Part shown: piece after piece, positions 58,403-64,000 of the stretch
Position numbering within the stretch: position 1 is the stretch's first letter
Layout: every line of letters starts with the position of its first letter
Source: Xanthomonas cissicola
GTDB lineage: Bacteria; Pseudomonadota; Gammaproteobacteria; Xanthomonadales; Xanthomonadaceae
Direction: 5' to 3'
Length of the DNA: 64,000 bases
NCBI RefSeq assembly: GCF_008801575.1
Contig: NZ_VZPL01000019.1
Coordinates: forward strand, 20,164 to 84,163
Made by a program: the position numbers and the translations under genes
The notes under the pieces: generated by a model
What the model was told of the DNA's origin: nothing
Databases searched by the model: none
The model's input: the letters and a program-made list of their open reading frames with translations, nothing else

Positions 58403-59968
58403 ATGCCCCTTGAGGTATCAATCGAGGTATCAATCTTGCCCAAGCCTCTGATGATCTCGCGCTCAGCCGGCCTGTATGCGCGCTTCTTTGTCCCTACCGA
58501 TCTTCGAGCCTCGATTGGCTCGCGTTACCTTGTCCGATCTCTGGGAAACCGTCGCGGTGACCACGCCAGGCTGGCGGCGGCCACGATGGGGATGGCACTA
58601 TCGATGGCATTCGATGCTATGCGGAAAGGGATAACCGTGGATCTAGAAGAGCTGCTGGAAAAGGTTCGCAGTGGGAACATCAAAGAGCTGACGCTGAAAG
58701 ATGTGACGCTGCCGGACGGCACGCGCATTGCTCAGGCGCAGCTGGACAACCCCGCCGATGCCGGGATCTTCGGAGACCTAATGGTGCGGGCGCGGCAGAC
58801 AGAGCCCACTGAGGTCATGGCGGCAAGGGTGGCCAAGCGTCGGCAACAGTTGCGCGAGGGCAGTCAGCGCATATCCGGCGGCGGCGATGCACCCAAGGCG
58901 CTGATGCTGTCCAAGGCGATGGCCGATCATTTGAGAGACTTGGCCGGGGCCCGTCTGCATCAGAAGACCGTGTTGGAAAGCCGTCACACCCTGCGCCTGT
59001 TTGCAGGAATCATCGGTAAGGACGTGCCCGTGGCCTCGCTGACCCAGGATCACGTGCGGGCCTTCTTTGAGGGCGTGCGCTACTGGCCGTCGAATGCGAC
59101 CAAGCGGCCGGCCTATCGGGACCTGTCGGTGCCTGAGGTCATCAAGTTGGCGAAAAAGAACCAGGAGCCGGAACCGGCGGCGTGGACCATGGCGAAGCAC
59201 CGGCAACGGCTGAGCGTGTTCCTGGTGTCGCTGGTCGAGGGCAAGCATCTGGCGGTAAACCCGCTGGCGGGCATCCGGGCGATTTCCACGCCCGATTCGG
59301 AAGACACGGGCTCGCCTTTCACAGACGCCGAGTTGAAGGCTATCTTTGACCCGGTGGAGTTCCCGAAGTGGGCGTCGAAGTATCCGCATCGTTGGTTTGG
59401 GCCAATCCTCGGGCTTTACTCAGGGGCTCGCGTCAACGAGATCGCGCAGCTCCGGCTGGAGGATATCGACACCATCGACGGCGTGCCCGGCTTCTTTGTC
59501 CGCAAGATTGGGAAGAAGCAGAGCATCAAGAACAAGCACAGCCGGCGGTTCATCCCGCTGGCTCAGCCGGTCATCGAAGCCGGGTTCCTCACCTACGTGG
59601 AAGAGGCGAGGCAAGCTGGGGTCGAGCGGTTATTTCCGGACCTGCCCAACTCGACAGGGCTGGGCTACGGACGGCAGCTGAGCCGCCAGTTCTCCGTCTA
59701 CATCAAGCGGCAAGGGGTATCGGAGAAGGGACAGGGCTTCCACGGGTTCCGCCACACCATCGCTTCAAAGCTGGACGAGGCCGGGGTGTCGGCTTCTGCT
59801 ATTGGAGCTCTCACGGGGCACGGGACTGGGCAAACCGTCTTGGAGAAATTCTATATCGACCGGCGGAGCTTGCCGGATCGGGTGGCGACACTTGTCAAAT
59901 TTGGCGTGCCTGTATGCTTGCCCACATACCACAGAGGCAAGTTCGTAGCTAATCTAGCTAAATTATAG
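58403..59968 (+). CDS. Tyrosine recombinase (phage/ICE-type integrase)
   Basis: A 521-residue integrase. The N-terminal segment (GLYARFFVPTDLRASIG, RYLVRSLGNR) resembles the arm-binding region of phage integrases; the central SAM-like domain spans about residues 170-310. The catalytic domain has the first Arg in LYSGARVNEIAQL, HGFRHTIAS (His/Arg), GHGTGQ and the nucleophile Tyr in EKFYIDRR. The beginning could be the ATG at 58403 or that at 58451. It is placed right after tRNA-Gly and defines the boundary of an island. Confidence 0.92.
   Translation: MPLEVSIEVSILPKPLMISRSAGLYARFFVPTDLRASIGSRYLVRSLGNRRGDHARLAAATMGMALSMAFDAMRKGITVDLEELLEKVRSGNIKELTLKDVTLPDGTRIAQAQLDNPADAGIFGDLMVRARQTEPTEVMAARVAKRRQQLREGSQRISGGGDAPKALMLSKAMADHLRDLAGARLHQKTVLESRHTLRLFAGIIGKDVPVASLTQDHVRAFFEGVRYWPSNATKRPAYRDLSVPEVIKLAKKNQEPEPAAWTMAKHRQRLSVFLVSLVEGKHLAVNPLAGIRAISTPDSEDTGSPFTDAELKAIFDPVEFPKWASKYPHRWFGPILGLYSGARVNEIAQLRLEDIDTIDGVPGFFVRKIGKKQSIKNKHSRRFIPLAQPVIEAGFLTYVEEARQAGVERLFPDLPNSTGLGYGRQLSRQFSVYIKRQGVSEKGQGFHGFRHTIASKLDEAGVSASAIGALTGHGTGQTVLEKFYIDRRSLPDRVATLVKFGVPVCLPTYHRGKFVANLAKL
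58412..58435 (+). repeat. Tandem 12-bp direct repeat at the integrase start
   Basis: Two adjacent copies of GAGGTATCAATC. They encode EVSI twice if translation starts at 58403, or lie in the leader if it starts at 58451. Possible integrase arm-type binding sites. Confidence 0.75.
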
Positions 59969-60105
59969 GGAGCGATGCGATGACATTAGCAGCACTTCAC
60001 CACTTTTTCGCTGAATCGCAAGCCCAGTCAAGCATCAAGGGCGTGAAAAATGCCTGTGGAAGATAGGAGCGTCAGAGGAAATTCAAAATTTCAGGCCCCA
60101 GAAAC

Positions 60106-60131
60106 GAAAAGCCCCGGCTCTAGTCCGGGGT
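60106..60131 (-). terminator. Candidate minus-strand terminator in the island
   Basis: CCCCGG and CCGGGG pair around a seven-base loop; on the minus strand the stem is followed by CTTTTCG. No minus-strand gene is apparent immediately upstream, so the role is unclear. Confidence 0.4.
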
Positions 60132-60254
60132 AGGTGTTTCGCGGCCTTAGCAGATATCTGCACCAGCCAATGTAAACCTATCATAGTGCTATGTTGGCAA
60201 GGAGTCAAGTGGCTCCATGATGCTAATCTATGCCAGGGAAAATAGGGGGAGCGC

Positions 60255-61106
60255 ATGACAGGAGTCGCAGTATACAGCCCGCAGGTCATAGAGGAGTTGA
60301 TTTCAACGTCACGCCTGCATAGCTACCGCAGCGTCTTCACTCATCTTAGTGAAGAGGAGGTGATTGGGGCGTATCTATGGAACGCACACGCCTGCGCCCA
60401 GCTCTATCCCCTAATTCAAATCATTGAAGTCTCACTCAGGAATGCGATTGACGCATCCTTAACCCCGTCCCGTAACCAAATGTGGTGGGCTGGCGGACGT
60501 CTGCGCTACGCGAGCTATCGTAGTAGGGCAACAGAGCCAGACGTAGTGCAAAAGCTTAGGGATAATTTCGTTAAGGCAACTAGGCAGGTGGCAGTCGATA
60601 AATGGTCCCGTTATAGGATTCGCATCCCTGCTACTCATGCAGAGATTGTCGCAAAAGCTGAGTTCTCGACATGGGAGTGGGTGTTGGATTCAGAGTTTTA
60701 TGGCAATACGCTTTTCTGGCCTGCGCATCTTCCCTCGGCATTTCGCGGGGAATGGGCCGGCCGTAGCGAGATTGATCTCCTAACTCATGTGCGGGACCAA
60801 GTTCGGTCAATAAGGATGTTCCGAAATAGGGTTTTCCATCATGAGCCAGCTTGGAAAAAATTCGGTATTTCCAGTGAGGAAGAGGCTGTCGCGCATTTGC
60901 AAGAGCGAGTCATTCAGCTCTCAGATTTCTTGAAGTTATTGCACGGAGATTTGCACATAATGGCGCGAGGGAAGCATATGATTGAAGCTGCACGTCGTGC
61001 TTGTTCGTCAGAAGAACTTTCAAGGTTTAAAGAAAGCTCTCGCCAATATCGATTCCTGATGCGACGCAGAATATTGAGGATGACTTCCTCTCAGATAAAA
61101 GCCTGA
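60255..61106 (+). CDS. Abi-like (Abi_2) HEPN-family protein, putative phage defence
   Basis: A 283-residue protein matching the Abi-like pattern: YLWNAHACAQLYPLIQIIEVSLRNAID in the N-terminal third, then WEWVLDSEFYGNTLFW, and VRSIRMFRNRVFHHEPAW. The RNRVFH segment is the R-x4-H HEPN ribonuclease signature. Family members (AbiD/AbiF) cause abortive infection by RNA cleavage. The gene is less GC-rich than the flanking chromosome, a sign of recent transfer. GGGGGAG precedes the ATG. Function in defence is inferred from family. Confidence 0.82.
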   Translation: MTGVAVYSPQVIEELISTSRLHSYRSVFTHLSEEEVIGAYLWNAHACAQLYPLIQIIEVSLRNAIDASLTPSRNQMWWAGGRLRYASYRSRATEPDVVQKLRDNFVKATRQVAVDKWSRYRIRIPATHAEIVAKAEFSTWEWVLDSEFYGNTLFWPAHLPSAFRGEWAGRSEIDLLTHVRDQVRSIRMFRNRVFHHEPAWKKFGISSEEEAVAHLQERVIQLSDFLKLLHGDLHIMARGKHMIEAARRACSSEELSRFKESSRQYRFLMRRRILRMTSSQIKA

Positions 61107-61260
61107 TTGCTCAGTAGCGTCAGCATTCCACTGGCAATAAGCGAGCTTGGTGTTCCGCTCTCGGACGACTCATGCCTCCGCTGTGAAGAAATACCTATTG
61201 TTTATGGTCCGCGACGGGCCCCCTGCAAGCAGAGCAGTATGGAGGCACAGCCAAGTTTGA

Positions 61261-61641
61261 TTACATAGTTAGCTGCGTATACAGCACAAACAGAACCATA
61301 GGGAGTCCGCTGAGCATCGAGGTGACCCAAAAAGCTCCCATGACGGTCAGCGGGGTCATGACCCACCATTGAGCCCAGCTGAAGCCTTGGTCCCGCTGCC
61401 GAGCCGCATAGGCCTCCTGCGGATAGAGCCGCTCCGCCTTCCTCAGGCCCCGCCTCGCCATGAGTGGCCCAACGATGAAGCCGAACGGGCCCAGAAAGAG
61501 CAGTGACAGCGAATACCACCAGAAGAACCGGTTGTGCGGAGTAGTCACCTTCTTGGGGGCAGCGCGCATGGCGCCGTCTTCGCGGAAGTCGCCGATGGCG
61601 CCTGCCGACATTCCCACAAGCGAATCGGGTTGAGTCTTCAT
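61261..61641 (-). CDS. Hypothetical inner-membrane protein of island cassette
   Basis: A 126-residue protein with two hydrophobic segments (WWYSLSLLFLGPFGFIVGPL; WWVMTPLTVMGAFWVTSML) and an Arg-rich loop between. The ATG at 61641 overlaps the upstream lipoprotein stop (ATGA). No family is recognised. It is the last gene of a three-gene cassette. Confidence 0.72.
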   Translation of the reverse strand: MKTQPDSLVGMSAGAIGDFREDGAMRAAPKKVTTPHNRFFWWYSLSLLFLGPFGFIVGPLMARRGLRKAERLYPQEAYAARQRDQGFSWAQWWVMTPLTVMGAFWVTSMLSGLPMVLFVLYTQLTM

Positions 61642-61952
61642 TTGGCGTAGGCCCTCCAAGTGCCGTCGGCCTTCGCATAGCGAAGATTTTTGCTGACCGG
61701 GATCGGCACCTGCCGGCCCTCGATGTTGAGCACCGCTTGGCCGCGGGTATCGCAGCGGTAGCCCTCGGCGCCTTCCGCTTCAACGCAGCCGGAGAGCTCG
61801 AATTGCTGGACGTCGGTGACCTGTCCGGCACCGCTGTCTTTCAGCAACCGGACGAACGCCTCTTTGGCATTGTCAGACGAAGGCTTGCCGGCGCAGGCGG
61901 TCAGGCCCAGGGCCATGGTCAATGCGACCAGGCCGATCCTTGCGTGTTTCAT
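61638..61952 (-). CDS. Small lipoprotein of island cassette
   Basis: A 104-residue lipoprotein: signal peptide with lipobox LTAC (Cys about 20), then a small domain with two more cysteines (SGCVEA, YRCDTR) that could form a disulfide. It begins with MKHARIGLVAL. It is translationally coupled to the membrane protein. Function unknown. Confidence 0.78.
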   Translation of the reverse strand: MKHARIGLVALTMALGLTACAGKPSSDNAKEAFVRLLKDSGAGQVTDVQQFELSGCVEAEGAEGYRCDTRGQAVLNIEGRQVPIPVSKNLRYAKADGTWRAYAK

Positions 61953-61997
61953 GTCTGTCCTTTGATAGCGAGAGGGGGTGGGTAGGAGGCGGCGGGG

Positions 61998-62759
61998 TTA
62001 CTTGTCTCGGTTGCCGTCCGGCTTGAAGCCAGCAATCCAGAGCCTGTTGTCTTTGAATGGCGTCAGCATTCCCGAGGGGCCCGGGTGCAGGTCGGCCGTC
62101 TGGATGAAGCCGGCCATCCACGCAATGCGCAGCGACACGTCCACAGCACGGTCAGCGACCCCAGGACGGCTCACGTTGACCACGAACGGCTGTGCAGGCG
62201 GGTTGGGACCGGTGGAACGCTGGGCGCCGGTGTTCGGCTTGCTGGGCGGCACTCGGATGCCATTTAGCGAGTCCCGGCCTTTCCACAGCGCAGCGCTGTT
62301 GAGCTCGGCCGTCTCGCCCAGGTCGTCGGTCTCGGTCAAGGCGGCATCGAAGCAGGTGCGGAAGCTCTCGGTCGTCGAGGCTGTTGGGCTGGTCCAGATG
62401 CGAGCCTCCGCAGTCCAACAGGGCAGGGAGGCGCCCCACTCGGTGAACGTCAGTGCCGCCCGAGGCCACTCCAGCTTCCCGCCCTGCGCTGCTTGGTGGT
62501 TGTCGCCCTTGAAAAGCCCGGGCAGCTTCCCGGCACCGCTGAGGGGTTCATAGATCGAGTCAGCACCTTGGTTGCCGGCCTTGGTGCCGGCGTTCGGCTT
62601 GATGCCGACCATCTGCTTCCCAGTGTCAGCCAAGCCTTTGCCCAGCTGGCGGAAGAAGCCTGGCTTGGGGGCAGAGCCGTCCTGGGCGTGGGCGGAGATA
62701 GGAGCAACCAACATCATTGCCAGGAGCGCAGCGAACGCTCCTTGTCTTGAAAGTTCCAT
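61998..62759 (-). CDS. Exported hypothetical protein of island cassette
   Basis: A 253-residue protein with a signal peptide (MELSRQGAFAALLAMML, cleavage near AHAQD). The mature part carries two cysteines (ASLPCWTAE, FRTCFDA) and no recognised domain. It starts the three-gene minus-strand cassette and shares the palindromic promoter region with the XRE regulator. Its spacing to the lipoprotein is 45 bases. Confidence 0.75.
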   Translation of the reverse strand: MELSRQGAFAALLAMMLVAPISAHAQDGSAPKPGFFRQLGKGLADTGKQMVGIKPNAGTKAGNQGADSIYEPLSGAGKLPGLFKGDNHQAAQGGKLEWPRAALTFTEWGASLPCWTAEARIWTSPTASTTESFRTCFDAALTETDDLGETAELNSAALWKGRDSLNGIRVPPSKPNTGAQRSTGPNPPAQPFVVNVSRPGVADRAVDVSLRIAWMAGFIQTADLHPGPSGMLTPFKDNRLWIAGFKPDGNRDK

Positions 62760-62782
62760 ATGGCCTCGGGTGGGTGCAGTTC

Positions 62783-62803
62783 TATCTGCCATATTGGCAG
62801 ATA
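62783..62803. promoter_or_regulatory. Perfect inverted-repeat operator between divergent genes
   Basis: TATCTGCCA and TGGCAGATA arms separated by TAT, in the 101-base gap between the exported-protein gene (-) and the XRE regulator (+). A 9+3+9 perfect palindrome here is what an autoregulating phage-type repressor would bind; TTGGCA inside it may be a -35 box. Confidence 0.72.
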
Positions 62804-62860
62804 AGTGCGCTAGGATGCTACTCGGTGCAGACTTGGGGGTCAGCCATCAGTTAGATCTCC

Positions 62861-63202
62861 ATGCCCGCATCCCTGCCCACAAGTTCTGTCTTTGGTCGTC
62901 GCTTGCGCGCGGCCCGGCGCGTGGCGGGCCTGTCGCAAGTCGAACTAGGAGCGATGCTGGGGATGAACGAGAAAGCCGCCTCGTCACGTCTCTCCCGTTA
63001 CGAGCGAGGAGACCGAGAGCCTGACCACGAGACCCTGGCTGCCTTGAGCGATGTCTTGGGGGTTCCGGAGGCCTACTTCCACGCCGGATCTGATGTCCTG
63101 GCCGAAGTCATCCTCTTGGTTGCTCGGCTGCCCGAGGAGCGGCAACAAGCCGTGCTAGACCTCGTCAAGAGCCATCTCACTTCTGACGGCACTTCGGATT
63201 AG
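62861..63202 (+). CDS. XRE-family transcription regulator
   Basis: A 113-residue regulator with an N-terminal helix-turn-helix: FGRRLRAARRVAGLSQVELGAMLGMNEKAASSRLSRYERG in two helices, then ALSDVLGVPEAYF, and a short C-terminal helix. It is divergent from the exported cassette and upstream of the dndC-like gene. It probably controls both through the palindrome at 62783. Confidence 0.9.
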   Translation: MPASLPTSSVFGRRLRAARRVAGLSQVELGAMLGMNEKAASSRLSRYERGDREPDHETLAALSDVLGVPEAYFHAGSDVLAEVILLVARLPEERQQAVLDLVKSHLTSDGTSD

Positions 63203-63270
63203 CTTGGTGTGCCTTGAGCTGGCCGCAGCGCGGTCACCGAGGCCCAATCGATACAAAGCCTTTCACGATG

Positions 63271-63293
63271 GTGGGGCCTTTTTTGCGGCCCCG
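63271..63293. other. U-rich-loop hairpin upstream of dndC
   Basis: GGGGCC and GGCCCC pair around a loop containing TTTTTT. It may be a weak terminator for the XRE gene. Confidence 0.35.
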
Positions 63294-63329
63294 CCCGGCT
63301 TGGCTGCATCAAGCCTATGAGACAATCTG

Positions 63330-63905
63330 ATGATGAGCATTGCACGTCCCCGCCCCCAGATGGACCCCGCGCTGGGGAAGAAAATTCAGCGCATTCAGCA
63401 GGACATCCGAGAGGAATACCTGGCCGATCATCAACACCCCTGGGTCATCGGCTTTTCCGGTGGCAAAGACAGCACCCTCGTTACGCACCTGGTCTTCGAT
63501 GTCCTAATGTCTCTTGCTCCGCACGAGCGGACGCGAGAGGTTCATATCGTGTCCAATGACACCCTCGTGGAAAGCCCGCTGGTCGTCACCCACGTTGCCA
63601 CGGTCCAGTCTGAAATCGACCACGCCGCCAATGCTTGGCGGATGCCGGTTCGAGTGGTGACCACACGCCCAGAAACGGATTCCACCTTCTGGGTGAACCT
63701 GATTGGCAGAGGTTATCCGCCGCCGAACAGGTCATTTCGCTGGTGCACGGACCGGATGAAAATCCAGCCGACGAGCCAATATATCCGTTCGCAAGCGGAC
63801 ATGGCAGGGCAGGTGATCCTTCTTCTGGGCGTCCGGCGCTCGGAGAGCTCCACGCGCGCTGCAACGGTTGCTCGGGTTCTACCCCGATATCACGGACGGT
63901 TGTAA
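63330..63905 (+). pseudogene. dndC: DndC-like DNA phosphorothioation sulfurtransferase, truncated by an IS
   Basis: The 191-residue frame is the N-terminal third of a DndC-type protein: WVIGFSGGKDST is the PP-loop, SNDTLVESPLVV, FWVNLIGRGYPPPN, FRWCTDRMKIQP and VRRSESSTRAA are characteristic. DndC normally has about 450-550 residues; here the frame leaves the family after about residue 178 and ends at 63905 inside an IS3-type element. The Fe-S and C-terminal part is lost, so it is non-functional unless the IS is spliced out. dndA/B/D/E are not seen in the window. Confidence 0.85.
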
Positions 63906-64000
63906 AAGAGCTGCAACCTTCTGATCCTGCTTGGCCGCCCTTCGCCGCATCCTTGGGTTGTGGCGTCGCTCGATGTAGTCAAACACATCCGCTCTTGCTC
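63860..64000 (-). mobile_element. End of IS3-family insertion sequence in dndC
   Basis: The boundary is placed between the last DndC-like codons (about 63862) and the transposase stop (63879). A TG at 63860 could be the IS end, as IS3 elements terminate in TG/CA, but the exact end and target duplication cannot be fixed without the other side. Confidence 0.65.
63879..64000 (-). CDS. IS3-family transposase, C-terminal end only
   Basis: Reading the minus strand from 63998 gives ARADVFDYIERRHNPRMRRR and ends VISG with a TAG stop at 63879. FDYIE followed by an NPRMRRR-type basic tail is typical of the C-terminus of IS3-family OrfB transposases (DDE). The rest lies beyond the window. It reads antisense to the truncated dndC. 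Confidence 0.75.
   Translation of the reverse strand, partial: ARADVFDYIERRHNPRMRRRAAKQDQKVAALLQPSVISG

Noticed and set aside
63330..63905. Simple frameshift in dndC
   Set aside because: The sequence after the break encodes an IS3-type transposase C-terminus in the other strand, so insertion explains it better than a frameshift.

Overview
The window looks like a chromosomal segment of a Xanthomonas species or a close relative (Lysobacteraceae). It is GC-rich, with many ATGA stop/start overlaps. It carries a fused CysNC, a eukaryote-like class I aldolase, large carbohydrate-type TonB-dependent receptors (TBDRs) ending in an aromatic residue, a GDSL autotransporter, and GTAG-headed and GGGAATC-type intergenic repeats. 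This assignment rests on gene content and order only.

Layout. (1) 1-5.4 kb is lower glycolysis: pgk, a HAD phosphatase, pyk and class I fructose-bisphosphate aldolase, followed by a macro-domain protein and an isoprenylcysteine-methyltransferase-like membrane protein. (2) 7-10.6 kb and 17.4-24.8 kb are two halves of an assimilatory sulfate reduction regulon: cysG-cysK (-) divergent from a CysB-type LysR gene (+), and cysH-cysI-cysJ (-) divergent from cysD-cysNC (+). Together they cover sulfate to APS to PAPS to sulfite to sulfide to cysteine. The halves are separated by a GAF histidine kinase and a metal-type uptake locus (DUF2946 protein, TBDR, PepSY membrane protein with a histidine repeat). 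(3) 25-29.3 kb is an RND efflux pair. It is followed by an M1 aminopeptidase, a GNAT acetyltransferase, a SpoU methyltransferase and a carboxylesterase. (4) 35.7-47.7 kb is a candidate glycan-use locus: neprosin-like protein, GH97, GH2, a carbohydrate-type TBDR and a LacI regulator. A perfect GGTAACGTTACC palindrome lies in the divergent GH97/GH2 promoter. (5) 48-58.2 kb holds M28 peptidase, mscL, FAH-family protein, Rieske protein, SLC13-type permease, trmB, thiG-thiS and a GDSL autotransporter esterase.

(6) From 58.26 kb to the end is the left end of a genomic island in a tRNA-Gly(CCC) gene. It contains a tyrosine integrase, a less GC-rich Abi-like HEPN gene, a three-gene exported-protein cassette, an XRE regulator facing a perfect palindrome, and a dndC-like DNA-phosphorothioation gene. 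The dndC gene is cut by the end of an IS3-family element that runs off the window.

The most unusual signals are: a family of about 100-bp elements with inverted arms of 7-bp GGGAATC-like units, one filling the cysJ-cysI gap, one forming the N-terminus of CysNC and one forming the C-terminus of TrmB; a CysG whose siroheme-synthase half is eroded although siroheme-dependent CysI is encoded nearby; the nine-unit His-Ser-Gly repeat in the PepSY protein; and the disrupted island defence genes.
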